From assembly GCF_024448335.1 (NCBI RefSeq), contig NZ_JAMOHM010000008.1:62001-126000 (forward strand): a stretch of DNA of 64,000 nt, written 5' to 3'. Below, one piece after another: positions 22,130 to 32,232 of the stretch (position 1 is the first letter of the stretch; the number at the start of each line of letters is the position of its first letter). A program made the position numbers and the translations under genes. The notes beneath the pieces are model-generated. The model had not been told where the DNA came from. It ran no database searches and saw nothing but the letters and a program-made list of their open reading frames with translations. The stretch is from Stutzerimonas frequens (lineage in GTDB: Bacteria > Pseudomonadota > Gammaproteobacteria > Pseudomonadales > Pseudomonadaceae).

Positions 22130-22671
22130 GGAAACAGCTCCGCATCGCGTAGCAGCTTGCCGGCCTGGTCCTTGGCGGACAATTGTGGCGCCTCGTCGAT
22201 CGGCCATTGAATGCCGAGCGCCGGGTCGTTCCACAGCAGGCTGCGCTCGTGCTCCGGCGCATAGTAGTCGGTGGTCTTGTAGAGGAATTCAGCGCTCTCG
22301 CTGAGCACCACGAAGCCGTGTGCGAAGCCTTCGGGAATCCACAGTTGCCGCTGGTTCTGCGCGCTCAGGTGGGTGCCGAACCAGCGGCCGAAGCTCGGCG
22401 AACTCTTGCGCAGGTCGACGGCGACATCAAACACCTCGCCGGCCACCACCCGCACCAGTTTTCCCTGCGGCTGCTGGATCTGGTAGTGCAGCCCGCGCAG
22501 CACGCCGCGCTGGGACTTGGAGTGGTTGTCCTGGACGAACTGGCGCTTGAGCCCCGTGGCCGCCTCGAAAGCGGCCGCGTTGAAGCTTTCGTAGAAGAAA
22601 CCGCGTTCGTCGCCGAAGACCTTGGGCTCGATGATCAGTACGTCGGGAATGCTGGTTTCGACGACCTTCAT
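22126..22671 (-). CDS. rfbC: dTDP-4-dehydrorhamnose 3,5-epimerase
   Basis: A 181-residue cupin epimerase acting on dTDP-4-dehydro-6-deoxyglucose. The family motifs [20 protein letters not shown] (catalytic His in LRGLHY) and [10 protein letters not shown] are intact, as is the tyrosine in [15 protein letters not shown] overlaps at both ends couple it to rfbA and rfbD. Length is normal for RmlC. Confidence 0.95.
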   Translation of the reverse strand: MKVVETSIPDVLIIEPKVFGDERGFFYESFNAAAFEAATGLKRQFVQDNHSKSQRGVLRGLHYQIQQPQGKLVRVVAGEVFDVAVDLRKSSPSFGRWFGTHLSAQNQRQLWIPEGFAHGFVVLSESAEFLYKTTDYYAPEHERSLLWNDPALGIQWPIDEAPQLSAKDQAGKLLRDAELFP

Positions 22672-23540
22672 GCGTCTTCACCCGCCAGCTTGAACAGGTA
22701 CTGGCCGTAGCCGGTCTTGCCCAGCGCATCGGCGCGACGCAGCAGCTGCTCGCGGTCGATCCACTTGTTCTGATAGGCGATTTCCTCCAGGCAGGCCACC
22801 TTCAGGCCCTGGCGGTGCTCGATGGTCTGCACGTACTGCGAGGCTTCCAGCAGGCTGTCGTGGGTACCGGTGTCGAGCCAGGCGAAGCCGCGGCCGAAGC
22901 GCTCGACATTGAGGTCGCCGCGCTCGAGGTAGGCCATGTTGACGTCGGTGATCTCCAGCTCGCCGCGCGGCGAGGGCTTGATCGACTTGGCGATCTCGAT
23001 CACGTCGTTGTCGTAGAAGTACAGGCCGGTCACTGCGTAGCTGGACTTGGGCTTTTTCGGCTTCTCCTCGATGGACAGCGCCTTGCCGTCCGCGTCGAAG
23101 TCGATCACGCCGAAGCGCTCCGGGTCCTTGACCCAGTAGCCGAACACCGTGGCGCCCTTCTCCTGACGCGCGGCGCGTTGCAGCTTCTCGGTGAAGTGCT
23201 GGCCGTGGAAGATGTTGTCGCCGAGGATCAGGCACACCGAATCATCGCCGATGAATTCTTCACCGATCAGGAAGGCCTGCGCCAGGCCGTCCGGCGAAGG
23301 CTGCTCGGCATAGCTGAAATTGACGCCGAACTGGCTGCCGTCGCCCAGCAGGTTCTGGTACTGCGGCAGATCCTGCGGCGTGGAAATGACCAGGATGTCG
23401 CGGATGCCGGCAAGCATCAGCACCGAGATCGGGTAGTAGGCCATCGGCTTGTCGTAGATCGGCAGCAGCTGCTTGGATACGCCAAGGGTGATGGGATGCA
23501 GACGAGTGCCGGAGCCTCCGGCGAGGATGATTCCTTTCAT
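22668..23540 (-). CDS. rfbA: Glucose-1-phosphate thymidylyltransferase
   Basis: A 290-residue nucleotidyltransferase that joins glucose-1-phosphate and dTTP. The N-terminal [11 protein letters not shown] is the nucleotide-binding loop, LGDNIFHG holds the metal aspartate, and [11 protein letters not shown] is the substrate-side motif. The start at 23540 overlaps the rfbB stop as ATGA, and the stop overlaps the rfbC start. It supplies the first committed step to dTDP-rhamnose for O-antigen or exopolysaccharide. Also called rmlA. Confidence 0.95.
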   Translation of the reverse strand: MKGIILAGGSGTRLHPITLGVSKQLLPIYDKPMAYYPISVLMLAGIRDILVISTPQDLPQYQNLLGDGSQFGVNFSYAEQPSPDGLAQAFLIGEEFIGDDSVCLILGDNIFHGQHFTEKLQRAARQEKGATVFGYWVKDPERFGVIDFDADGKALSIEEKPKKPKSSYAVTGLYFYDNDVIEIAKSIKPSPRGELEITDVNMAYLERGDLNVERFGRGFAWLDTGTHDSLLEASQYVQTIEHRQGLKVACLEEIAYQNKWIDREQLLRRADALGKTGYGQYLFKLAGEDA

Positions 23541-24607
23541 GCGTTCTCCAGGGCGCCGAGGCGCTCGCGTTGATAGCTGCCGTCCTGGACGCGACGGCAC
23601 CATTCGAGGTTGTTCAGGTACCACTGCACGGTCTTGCGCAGGCCGCTCTGGAAGGTTTCCTGCGGCACCCAGCCGAGTTCGCGCTCGATCTTGCTGGCGT
23701 CGATGGCGTAGCGCAGGTCGTGGCCCGGGCGATCCTTGACGAAGGTGATCAGGTCTTCATAACGGGCGAGGCCGGCGGGCTTGTTCGGTGCCAGCTCTTC
23801 CAGCAGCGCGCAGATACCGCGCACCACCTCGATGTTCTTCTGCTCGTTGTGGCCGCCGATGTTGTAGGTCTCGCCGACCTTGCCCTCGCTGACCACCTTG
23901 AACAGCGCGCGGGCGTGGTCCTCGACGAACAGCCAGTCGCGGATCTGCGAGCCGTCGCCGTATACCGGCAGCGGTTTGCCATCCAGCGCGTTGAGAATCA
24001 CCAGCGGGATCAGCTTCTCGGGGAAGTGGAACGGCCCGTAGTTGTTCGAGCAGTTGGTGATCAGCACCGGTAGGCCGTAGGTACGCTGCCAGGCCCGGAC
24101 CAGGTGGTCCGACGAGGCCTTGCTGGCCGAATAAGGCGAGCTGGGCGCGTAGGGCGTGGTCTCGGTGAACAGATCGTCGACACCATGCAGGTCGCCGTAC
24201 ACCTCGTCGGTGGAAATATGGTGAAAGCGGAAAGCCTCGCGACGTTCGGCCGGCAGTGTCTGCCAGTAGGCGCGGGCCGCTTCGAGCAGCTGGTAGGTGC
24301 CAACGATGTTGGTCTGGATGAACTCGGCCGGGCCGTCGATGGAGCGGTCGACATGGGACTCGGCGGCCAGATGCATGATGGCGTCCGGCTGGAACTCCAG
24401 CAGCGCCTCGCTGACCCGCTCACGATCGGCGATGTCGGCCTGGAGGAACTGATAGCGCGGGTTGTCTTCCACGCTGGCCAGCGACTCGAGGTTGCCGGCA
24501 TAGGTCAGTTTGTCCAGGTTGAGCACGCTGTGCTCGGTATCGAGAATGAGGTGACGGATCAGTGCGGAACCGATGAATCCGGCACCGCCAGTAACGAGAA
24601 TGCGCAT
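23537..24607 (-). CDS. rfbB: dTDP-glucose 4,6-dehydratase
   Basis: A 356-residue extended short-chain dehydrogenase. NAD+ binds at [11 protein letters not shown] (residues about 7-17). The active site is seen in STDEVYGDL and the [10 protein letters not shown] (YxxxK) motif. It makes dTDP-4-dehydro-6-deoxyglucose for the following rfbA, rfbC and rfbD products. It heads the four-gene operon. A 214-base spacer upstream, containing the symmetric TTGGTTACCAA, should hold the promoter, but no convincing -35/-10 pair was found. Confidence 0.95.
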   Translation of the reverse strand: MRILVTGGAGFIGSALIRHLILDTEHSVLNLDKLTYAGNLESLASVEDNPRYQFLQADIADRERVSEALLEFQPDAIMHLAAESHVDRSIDGPAEFIQTNIVGTYQLLEAARAYWQTLPAERREAFRFHHISTDEVYGDLHGVDDLFTETTPYAPSSPYSASKASSDHLVRAWQRTYGLPVLITNCSNNYGPFHFPEKLIPLVILNALDGKPLPVYGDGSQIRDWLFVEDHARALFKVVSEGKVGETYNIGGHNEQKNIEVVRGICALLEELAPNKPAGLARYEDLITFVKDRPGHDLRYAIDASKIERELGWVPQETFQSGLRKTVQWYLNNLEWCRRVQDGSYQRERLGALENA

Positions 24608-24821
24608 AGTGATGGGGCTTCCTTGGCGCGCTGTCGAGCGTCAGGCTCTTAGCATGTCGGCACGATAGACCGGCCGTCGATGCAAAAATTCCCGGGTGTG
24701 GTGGGGCGCCGGGTGACCGTTTGGTTACCAACATAAACCTAGGATGCTGGCGTGATGCCATAAAGCTTCGGGCTAGAGCGGTCGGTCTGACGACGCGGGC
24801 GTAGTGAAGAAAGCGTAGCCG

Positions 24822-25949
24822 CTAGCGCAACGACACCCGCAGCCGCGACAGCGCACCGATGAAGAACACTGTGCCGATCACCATCAGCGCCAGCAGCTGC
24901 GGCCAGACGATGGCCGTGCCGGCATTGCGGAACAGGATCGCCTGAGCCAGCTCGACGAAATGCGTGGTCGGCGCCACCAGCATGATGCTCTGCACCAACT
25001 CCGGCATGCTCTCGCGCGGCGTCACCCCGCCGGAGAGGATCTGCAGCGGGATCAGCGTGAGGATCACCAGCAGGCCCAGCTGCGGCATGGAGCGCGCCAC
25101 CGTGCCGAAGAAGATGCCCATCGAGGTGGCGGCGAACAGGTGCAGCGCCGCACCGCCGGCGAACAGCCACAGCGAGCCCTGGATCGGGATATCGAGCCAG
25201 CCCTCGACGACGAAGCGCAGGGCGAACGCCGCTGCCGCCAGCACCACCAGACCCATCGCCCAGACCTTGCCGACCATGATCTCGAACGGCGTCACCGGCA
25301 TCACCAGAAGGTGCTCGATGGTGCCGTGCTCGCGCTCGCGGATAAGCGCCGCGCCGGTGAGGATGATCGCCAGCATGGTGATCTGGTTGATCACCTCGTT
25401 CACCGCGCCGAACCAGGCGCGGCTGAGGTTGGGGTTGAACGCGGTGCGCACCACCGCTTCGACCGGCAGCACGTCTTCGCTGCGGTAGCGGCGGACGAAT
25501 TCGGCGGTCTCGCTGGCGATGATCTGCTGGATGTGCCCTGCGCCGGTGAACGCCTGGCTGACCTGGGTGGCATCGACGTTGAGCTGGATGGTCGGCTGGC
25601 GGCCGGCGAGCAGGTCCTGCTGGAAGCGCGGCGGGATGTTCAGGGTGAAGGTGTAGAGGCCGTCGTCCATGCCGCTGTCCATCTCCTGATGGCTGATGGC
25701 CTTCGGCTCGATGAAGTAGGGCAGCTGAAAGGCGTTGATGATGCGCAGCGACGCCTGCGAGCGGTCCTCGTCGACCACCGCGATACTGGCGCGGTGCGGC
25801 GCCTCGGGAATCGCCGTGGCGCCTTCGTAGACCGCCACGGTGAACGAATAGATGATCAGCACCAGCATCGCCGGATCGCGGTAGAGGCTGCGCAGTTCCT
25901 TGAGGCCGAGCTGGAAGATGTTGCCGAGCTTGCGTCGCAGGCCACCCAT
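24822..25949 (-). CDS. ABC-2 type permease, YhhJ-like
   Basis: A 375-residue membrane subunit of an ABC-2 exporter, related to E. coli YhhJ. One helix lies near residues 28-45, then a large extracytoplasmic domain, then five helices from about residue 190 to the end. The family motif EREHGTIEHLLVMPVTPFEIMVGK marks ABC-2 permeases. Its ATG lies one base after the stop of the RbbA-like gene. With the HlyD-family protein and the double ATPase it forms a yhiI-rbbA-yhhJ type export operon of unknown substrate. Confidence 0.85.
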   Translation of the reverse strand: MGGLRRKLGNIFQLGLKELRSLYRDPAMLVLIIYSFTVAVYEGATAIPEAPHRASIAVVDEDRSQASLRIINAFQLPYFIEPKAISHQEMDSGMDDGLYTFTLNIPPRFQQDLLAGRQPTIQLNVDATQVSQAFTGAGHIQQIIASETAEFVRRYRSEDVLPVEAVVRTAFNPNLSRAWFGAVNEVINQITMLAIILTGAALIREREHGTIEHLLVMPVTPFEIMVGKVWAMGLVVLAAAAFALRFVVEGWLDIPIQGSLWLFAGGAALHLFAATSMGIFFGTVARSMPQLGLLVILTLIPLQILSGGVTPRESMPELVQSIMLVAPTTHFVELAQAILFRNAGTAIVWPQLLALMVIGTVFFIGALSRLRVSLR

Positions 25950-25950
25950 G

Positions 25951-28695
25951 TCATTTCTCCTGCTTGCGCAGGCCGGCGACGCTGAGCAGGGTCAGCAGCG
26001 GAATGGCCAGCAGCATGGGAATGAAATAGGGATACAGCTCGGCCAGCCCGAGCGCCTTGGAGAATACCCCGCGGCTGATGATCAGGAAGTGGCTGGTTGG
26101 GTAGAGCTTGCCGACGAAGGCGCCGGCGCCCTCCATCGCCGAGACCGGGTGGATCAGCCCGGAGAATTGGATCGCCGGCAGCAGCGTGACGATGGTCGTG
26201 CCGAAGATCGCCGCGATCTGGCTGTTGAAAATCGCCGACATCAGCAGTCCCAGGCCGGTGGCGCAGGTGACGTAGAGCAGCGCGCCGAGGCAGAGGGTGA
26301 GGATGCTGCCCTTGATCGGAATGCCGAAGACGAACACCGCCAGCAGCGCCAGGGTGGCGAAGTTGAACATGCCCAGCGCGATATAGGGCAGCTGCTTGCC
26401 GAGCAGGAATTCCAGGCGGGTGGTCGGGGTGACGTAGAAGTTGGTGATCGAGCCCAGTTCCTTTTCGCGCACCACGCCGAGGGCGGTGAGCATCGCCGGG
26501 ATCATCATCAGCAGCAGCGGGATCATCGCCGGCGCCATGGCTGGCAGGCTCTGCACGTCAGGGTTGTAGCGGTAGCGGATGGCGACATCGGCCGGTGCCA
26601 GCTGCCCTTCGACACCGGCCTCGCGGGCCAGCTGCTGCAGGTAGTTGAGGTGGATGCCCTGCACATAGCCCTTGATGGTGTCGGCGCGCATCGGCATGGC
26701 GCCATCGATCCAGAACGCGACTTGCGGCACCGCGCCGCGCTTGAGGTCGCGGCCGAAGTTCGGCGGAATCTCCACGGCCAGACTGATGTCGCCGCTGCGC
26801 AGACGCTGATCGAGCTCGGCATGGCTGGCCAGTGGCGCCTTCTCGATGAAGTAGCGCGAGCCGGCCATGTTCAGCAGGTAGTGCTGGCTGGTGGTGGTCT
26901 GGTCACGGTCGAGCACGGCGTAGGTCAGGTTCTCCACGTCGAAGCTGACCCCGTAACCCATGATGAACATCAGCAGCACGCTGCCGAGCATTGCCAGCGT
27001 CGCGCGGATCGGATCGCGGCGCAGCTCCATGGCCTCGCGGCGGGTATAGCTGAGCAGACGGCGCAGGCTGAAGCGGGCCTGACGGCTGCTGTCGCCGGAT
27101 GCCTCGAGCGGGCCGCGCGTGCTGGCCGGCGTCGCGGCGGCCGGCTGCTCGGCGGTATTGGCCGCGGCGGCTTCCTCCAGGTAGGCGATAAAGGTCTGTT
27201 CCAGCGTCGGCAGCCCGCGCTTGGCCATCAGCGCCTGCGGCGTGTCGCTGTCGAGCACTCGCCCGGCGTGCATCAGTGAGATGCGGTCGCAGCGCAGCGC
27301 CTCGTTCATGAAGTGGGTGGAGATGAAGATGGTCACGCCGTCCTCGCGCGACAGCTGCACCAGGAGTTCCCAGAAGCCGTCTCGGGCGATCGGGTCGACC
27401 CCCGAGGTGGGTTCGTCGAGGATCAGGATCTCCGGGTTGTGGATCACCGCCACCGCCAGCGACAGACGCTGGCGCACGCCCAGCGGCAGGCTGCTCGGCA
27501 GGCTCTCGGCGTCGCCGCTGAGGTCGAAGCGATCGAGCATCTCCTGCACCCGCGCGTCGCGCCGCTCTGCCGGCAGGTGGAACAGCCGCGCGTGCAGGTC
27601 GAGGTTCTGTCGCACGCTCAGCTCGCTGTACAGCGAGAAGGCCTGGGACATGTAGCCGACGCGCTGGCGGGTCTGCATGTCGTGCGGGTCCACCGGCTTG
27701 CCGAACAGCAGCGCCTCGCCCTCGCTGGCGGGCAGCAGGCCGGTGAGCATCTTCATGGTGGTGGTCTTGCCGCAGCCGTTGGAGCCGAGGAAACCGAAGA
27801 TCTCGCCGCGGGCGATGCGGAAATTGACCCGGTCCACCGCGACGAAATCGCCGAAGCGCATGGTCAGCCCGTGGGCCTCGATGGCGATGCTGTCGCTCGC
27901 CGGCTGCGGCGGGATGATCAGCTCGCGGTGCTGGCTGCGCTTGGCATCCGGCAGCAGGCGGATGAAGGCCTGCTCCAGGGTGTCGCTGCCGGTGCGCGCC
28001 AGGAGTTCGACCGGCGTGCCGGTGGCCAGCACCTGGCCGGCGTCCATCGCCACCAGATGGTCGAAGCGCTGCGCCTCGTCCATGTAGGCGGTGGCCACCA
28101 GCACACTCATCTGCGGGCGTTCGCCACGGATGCGCTCGATCAGCTCCCAGAACTGCGCGCGCGACAGCGGGTCGACGCCGGTGGTGGGCTCGTCGAGGAT
28201 CAGCAGGTCGGGGTCGTGGATCAGCGCGCAGCAGAGGCCGAGCTTCTGCTTCATGCCACCGGAGAGCTTGCCCGCCGGGCGCTCGACGAATGGCGCCAGG
28301 CCGGTGCTGCGGGTCAGCTCGGCGATGCGCCAGCGCCGCTCGGCGGCGTCCTGACCGAACAGCCGGCCGAAGAACTCGAGGTTCTCGAACACCGTCAGCG
28401 TCGGGTAGAGGTTCTTGCCCAGCCCCTGGGGCATGTAGGCAATGCGCGGGCAGACCGCGCGGCGGTGGCCGGCATCGCCCATGTCGCCGTCGAGCACCTG
28501 CACATGGCCCTGCTGCAGCTTGCGCGCACCGGCGATCAGCGCCAGCAGGCTGGACTTGCCGACGCCATCCGGGCCGATCAGGCCGACCATGCAGCGTGCC
28601 GGCAGGCTCAGGCTGAGGTCATCCAGCGCGCGGGTCTTGCCGTACTGCAGGCTGACGCCGCTGATCTCGGCGACCGGGGCAGGGGACTGGTTCAT
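25951..28695 (-). CDS. rbbA: Double ABC ATPase fused to an ABC-2 permease (RbbA/YhiH-like)
   Basis: A 914-residue fusion of two nucleotide-binding domains and a membrane domain. The first ATPase has Walker A GPDGVGKS (41-48), signature LSGGMKQK and [13 protein letters not shown]. The second has Walker A near 304-311 (GSNGCGKT) and [12 protein letters not shown], but its signature is degenerate (LPLGVRQR). The last 370 residues are an ABC-2 permease with a first helix near 560 and five more from about 720. Length and order match E. coli RbbA, once described as ribosome-associated. A role in export is suggested by the operon. The start at 28695 overlaps the upstream gene stop (ATGA). Confidence 0.85.
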   Translation of the reverse strand: MNQSPAPVAEISGVSLQYGKTRALDDLSLSLPARCMVGLIGPDGVGKSSLLALIAGARKLQQGHVQVLDGDMGDAGHRRAVCPRIAYMPQGLGKNLYPTLTVFENLEFFGRLFGQDAAERRWRIAELTRSTGLAPFVERPAGKLSGGMKQKLGLCCALIHDPDLLILDEPTTGVDPLSRAQFWELIERIRGERPQMSVLVATAYMDEAQRFDHLVAMDAGQVLATGTPVELLARTGSDTLEQAFIRLLPDAKRSQHRELIIPPQPASDSIAIEAHGLTMRFGDFVAVDRVNFRIARGEIFGFLGSNGCGKTTTMKMLTGLLPASEGEALLFGKPVDPHDMQTRQRVGYMSQAFSLYSELSVRQNLDLHARLFHLPAERRDARVQEMLDRFDLSGDAESLPSSLPLGVRQRLSLAVAVIHNPEILILDEPTSGVDPIARDGFWELLVQLSREDGVTIFISTHFMNEALRCDRISLMHAGRVLDSDTPQALMAKRGLPTLEQTFIAYLEEAAAANTAEQPAAATPASTRGPLEASGDSSRQARFSLRRLLSYTRREAMELRRDPIRATLAMLGSVLLMFIMGYGVSFDVENLTYAVLDRDQTTTSQHYLLNMAGSRYFIEKAPLASHAELDQRLRSGDISLAVEIPPNFGRDLKRGAVPQVAFWIDGAMPMRADTIKGYVQGIHLNYLQQLAREAGVEGQLAPADVAIRYRYNPDVQSLPAMAPAMIPLLLMMIPAMLTALGVVREKELGSITNFYVTPTTRLEFLLGKQLPYIALGMFNFATLALLAVFVFGIPIKGSILTLCLGALLYVTCATGLGLLMSAIFNSQIAAIFGTTIVTLLPAIQFSGLIHPVSAMEGAGAFVGKLYPTSHFLIISRGVFSKALGLAELYPYFIPMLLAIPLLTLLSVAGLRKQEK

Positions 28696-29768
28696 TGGCC
28701 GACATTGATCTGCAGGTGCGCCGGCCATTCGGCGTCGGCGTCCAGCTTCAGGTAAGCGACGCCCGGCAGGCCGGTCTTGACCTGTTCCATGTGCTTCTTC
28801 AGCAGCTCGGGGTCGATCCGCGCCTTGACCCGGAACATCAGCTTCTCGCGCTCGCTTTCGGTTTCCACGGTCTTCGGCGTGAACTGCGCGACGCTGGCGA
28901 CGTAGGTGATCTTGGCCGGAATCACGTACTGCGGTGCGGCATCGATCACCAGCCGTGCCTCCGAACCCATGGCGACACGGCCGGCCTGGCGCTCGGGCAG
29001 GAAGAAGGTCATGTAGACGTCGGCCAGGTCGACCAGATTGAGCAGCTTGCCACCGGCGCCGAGCACCTCACCCGGCTGCGCGACGCGGTACTGCACGCGG
29101 GCCACGCGGTCGGTCTTCAGCTCGCTGTCGCTGATGTCCGCCTGCAGCCGCACGACGCTGGCCTGGGCAGCCTCCAGCGCCGACTGTGCCTCGATCACCT
29201 GCGACCTGGCGGCGGCGATACCGGCGTCGGCGGACAACACCTGGGCGCGGGAGGCAGCCAGCGCGGCCTGAGCGCTCTGCATGGCGGCGAGGTCGTCGTC
29301 CAGCTGCTGGCGCGGCATGGCGTTGCGGTCGACCAGCGTCTTGGTGCGTTGGTGGCGCTTCTGCGCGGCGGTCAGCTCGGCACGGCGCTGCAGCACCACG
29401 GCCTCGGCGGTGGCCTTCTCGCTCTCGCGCTGGGTGACCAGCGCCTGGGCGGTGAGGATGGCATTTTCCGCTTGGCGCACCTGGGCACGGGCCTGGTTGA
29501 GCTGGGCCTCCAGTACCTCGGTGTCCATCCGTGCGATGACTTGGCCGGGCTGGACGAAGTCGCCTTCGTCGACGCTGATCTCGCGGATGCGCCCACCGAG
29601 CTTGGTTGCAACGTCGATCTCGGTGGCCTCGATGCGCCCATTGCCGCTGGCGAAGCCGTCGCCCAGGCCGTCGGGACGCAGTTCCGACCATACCAGCAGG
29701 CCGACGACGACCAGCGCGGCGAGCGCGAACAGCACCCGGCGAAGTTTTTTCTGGGCTGGCGCTTTCAT
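28692..29768 (-). CDS. HlyD/YhiI-type membrane fusion protein
   Basis: A 358-residue periplasmic adaptor with one N-terminal membrane anchor (about residues 11-28). The split biotinyl-lipoyl motif ([20 protein letters not shown]) is near residue 60, and a long helical hairpin of alanine- and glutamine-rich coiled coil runs to about 215. The second lipoyl half and beta-barrel follow ([20 protein letters not shown]). It heads the yhiI-rbbA-yhhJ type operon and probably links the exporter to an outer-membrane channel not encoded here. Substrate unknown. Confidence 0.85.
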   Translation of the reverse strand: MKAPAQKKLRRVLFALAALVVVGLLVWSELRPDGLGDGFASGNGRIEATEIDVATKLGGRIREISVDEGDFVQPGQVIARMDTEVLEAQLNQARAQVRQAENAILTAQALVTQRESEKATAEAVVLQRRAELTAAQKRHQRTKTLVDRNAMPRQQLDDDLAAMQSAQAALAASRAQVLSADAGIAAARSQVIEAQSALEAAQASVVRLQADISDSELKTDRVARVQYRVAQPGEVLGAGGKLLNLVDLADVYMTFFLPERQAGRVAMGSEARLVIDAAPQYVIPAKITYVASVAQFTPKTVETESEREKLMFRVKARIDPELLKKHMEQVKTGLPGVAYLKLDADAEWPAHLQINVGQ

Positions 29769-29886
29769 GGGCGTTCCTTATCGTGAAGCACTGGTCTGCA
29801 TGCTAAGCGATGCCCCGGCGGGCCGCGCTTAGCCTGAGTCAATAAAACTGCTGTTTAACGCGTTTATATGACCGTTTCGCCGGACT

Positions 29887-30510
29887 TCACTGCGCGGAAT
29901 GGCTTTTTGCCACCTCAATTGTCCAGCGTTGCAGCTGGCGGCTCAGCTCGTCGCTGGCCTCGCCGAAGGCCGCCACCACGCTTTCCAGCTGCGGGCTGGC
30001 GCTGGGCTGGCGGACCTCGAAGCGGCGGCTGGCAAGGATGCGCTGCTCCGGTGCCGTCGCCAGCTGAGCATCCAGCCTGACCAGCACCTGCGGCTGGCCA
30101 TCGATGTACTCGCTCTGGAACGCGCGCAGTTCGCTGAACAGCTCCAGCTCGGCGAACAGGTTGCTGTCCTCGTTGCTCACCGCCACCGGTCCGCTCTGGC
30201 GGAACTGTTCGATCAGCCGGTCGCGCAGCAGGGTCGGCGCGGCATCGCTCCAGCGTGCGCCCTGGTAGCTGCTGATCTGGTTGCCATCCGGCACCACGGC
30301 GATGCGCGGTCCGGCAAGGATGCGGCTGGCATGCGGGGTGTGGATGCGCAGTGCCTGCTGCAGTCGCTCGCCTTGCTGGACGGCCGGCGACTCGGCGGTG
30401 GGCAGCAGGTACACGCGGATCGGTTCGGCCTCGGGCAGCAGGGTGCAGGCCGCGAGCGTGCCGAGCAGGCTTGCGAGGGCAAGGGGGCGGAACAGCGCAA
30501 GGCGGCTCAT
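29887..30510 (-). CDS. ABC-type transport auxiliary lipoprotein (PqiC-like)
   Basis: A 207-residue outer-membrane lipoprotein candidate with a lipobox LAAC at residues 19-22. The YLLPTAESP opening, the central RIAVVPDGNQISSYQGARWSD segment and the AELELFSELRAF strand resemble the PqiC / ABC_trans_aux family that partners MCE proteins. It is the last gene of an MlaE-MlaF-MlaD-like operon and overlaps the MCE gene (ATGA). It probably receives or anchors the MCE tunnel at the outer membrane. Confidence 0.8.
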   Translation of the reverse strand: MSRLALFRPLALASLLGTLAACTLLPEAEPIRVYLLPTAESPAVQQGERLQQALRIHTPHASRILAGPRIAVVPDGNQISSYQGARWSDAAPTLLRDRLIEQFRQSGPVAVSNEDSNLFAELELFSELRAFQSEYIDGQPQVLVRLDAQLATAPEQRILASRRFEVRQPSASPQLESVVAAFGEASDELSRQLQRWTIEVAKSHSAQ

Positions 30511-31445
30511 GGGGTGAACTCCTGGATCTTCTCGCGGCCGAGCAGGAAGCCGCTGGGATTGTCTTCGAGGCGCTGGGTGACGCGGCGCAGGGCGCCGAGG
30601 GTGCCGCGCAGCTCGTTGATCGCCGGGCCCAAGTCGCTGAAGCCCTGCAGGCCGTTGTTCAATGCGCCTTGGTTGCTCGACAGCAGCTCGTCCAGGCGCG
30701 ACGTGGCGCGCTCCAGCGCGGCCATGGATTCGCCGGCGCTGCTCAGCAGCTGGCGCCCTTCGTCATCGATCAGGCCATTGGCGTTCTGCGTCAGGCGGGT
30801 GATCTCCGCCAGCGCGGTGTTGGTCTGTTGGCCCAGCTGGCTGAGCTGGGTCAGCGCTTCGCTGAGGTCGCCACGCTGTTCGGCCAGCACGCTGGTGGCC
30901 TGTTCGAGATTGGCCAGGGTGCGGCCGATGCGCTCGGCGTTGTCCTCGGAGAGCATCAGGTTGGCGCTGCGCAGCAGATTGTTGATGTTGGTCATCAGGT
31001 CTTCGCCGTTCTCCAAGAGCGCACTCAGCGGCGAGGGGTCGGCGATGATCAGTGGCGGCTCGCCACGCTTGCCTTCCAGCGGCGGGCTCTGCGGCGTGCC
31101 GCTGTGCAGCTGGATGATCATGCTGCCGGTGATGTTGGCCAGCGCCAGACGCGCACGGGTGTCCTGCTTGATCGGCGTGCCGGCATACACGCGGATGCGC
31201 GCGCGCACCTTGCGCGGATCGTCCGGCTCCAGCCACAGCGCCTCGACATCACCAACCTTGATGCCGCTGTACTCCACCGAACTGCCGTTTGACAGCCCGC
31301 TGACCGCGCGATTGAAGCTGATCTCGTAATAGTTGTATTCGCGGTCCATGCTCGACTTGCCCAGCCAGAGGGCGAACAGCAGCGCGCCGCCGACTGCCAG
31401 GACGGTGAACAGGCCGATCATTACGTGGTGGGCGCGGGTTTCCAT
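30507..31445 (-). CDS. MCE-domain protein (MlaD/PqiB-like)
   Basis: A 312-residue protein with one N-terminal membrane helix (about residues 8-28) and one MCE domain (about 40-118: RAVSGLSNGSSVEYSGIKVG is the family start). A long helical tail of about 170 residues, rich in NLEQ/LSQL heptads, follows and could form a periplasmic tube. The start at 31445 (METRAHHV) is one base past the stop of the ATPase gene. It should form the substrate-binding hexamer of a lipid transporter. It is longer than E. coli MlaD because of the helical tail, as in other gammaproteobacterial Mce proteins. Confidence 0.85.
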   Translation of the reverse strand: METRAHHVMIGLFTVLAVGGALLFALWLGKSSMDREYNYYEISFNRAVSGLSNGSSVEYSGIKVGDVEALWLEPDDPRKVRARIRVYAGTPIKQDTRARLALANITGSMIIQLHSGTPQSPPLEGKRGEPPLIIADPSPLSALLENGEDLMTNINNLLRSANLMLSEDNAERIGRTLANLEQATSVLAEQRGDLSEALTQLSQLGQQTNTALAEITRLTQNANGLIDDEGRQLLSSAGESMAALERATSRLDELLSSNQGALNNGLQGFSDLGPAINELRGTLGALRRVTQRLEDNPSGFLLGREKIQEFTP

Positions 31446-31446
31446 T

Positions 31447-32232
31447 TCAGCTCTCCAACAAGTCGGCGGCCTGTTGCGCCGCCCGGCCGCGCGGGCCGTG
31501 GAAGTAGTCACGAATCCAGGCGTCGTCGGTGGCTTCCACCACCTCCAGGCGATCGGCCACCAGCACGCGCTTGCGTGACAGCACGGCCACCCGGTCGCAG
31601 ATGGTGTAGAGCGTATCCAGATCGTGGGTCACCAGAAACACGCTGAGGCCCAGCGCGTCGCGCAGGGTCAGGATCAGCTGGTCGAAGGCTGCCGCGCCGA
31701 TGGGGTCGAGGCCGGCGGTGGGCTCGTCGAGGAACAGCACCTCCGGGTCCAGCGCCAGCGCGCGGGCCAGGGCGGCGCGCTTGACCATACCCCCGGAGAG
31801 CTCGTCGGGGTACTTGCAGGCAGCATCCGCCGGGAGCCCAGCCAGTGCCAGCTTCAGCCGCGCCAGGTGTTCGGCGTCGCGGCGCTCGAGCCCGGCGTGC
31901 TCGATCAGCGGCAGCGCGACGTTCTCCTGCAGGTTCAGCGAGGTGAACAGCGCGCCGCGCTGGAACAGCACGCCGAATCGTCGTTCCACCTGCGAGCGGC
32001 GCTCGGCCGACAGTTCCAGCAGGTTTTCGCCGAACACGCTGACGCTGCCTTCATTGGGCCGGCGCAGGCCGACGATGCTGCGCAGCAGCACCGACTTGCC
32101 GGTGCCCGAACCGCCGACCACCCCAAGAATCTCGCCGCGGCGGATGTCCAGGTCGAGGCCGTCGTGCACGGTCTGGCTGCCGAAGCGGTTGACCAGTCCG
32201 CGTACCTGGATCAGTGCGTCGTCGCTCGTCAC
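31447..32232 (-). CDS. MCE-transporter ATP-binding protein (MlaF-like)
   Basis: A 261-residue ATPase of the MlaF/Ttg2A group. Walker A is GGSGTGKS, the signature LSGGMVKRAALARAL contains the GMxKR variant typical of Mce ATPases, Walker B is LFLDEPTAGLDP, and the switch is VTHDLDTLY. The start is a GTG at 32232 that overlaps the permease stop as GTGA. It powers the MlaE-like permease encoded upstream. Confidence 0.88.
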   Translation of the reverse strand: MTSDDALIQVRGLVNRFGSQTVHDGLDLDIRRGEILGVVGGSGTGKSVLLRSIVGLRRPNEGSVSVFGENLLELSAERRSQVERRFGVLFQRGALFTSLNLQENVALPLIEHAGLERRDAEHLARLKLALAGLPADAACKYPDELSGGMVKRAALARALALDPEVLFLDEPTAGLDPIGAAAFDQLILTLRDALGLSVFLVTHDLDTLYTICDRVAVLSRKRVLVADRLEVVEATDDAWIRDYFHGPRGRAAQQAADLLES

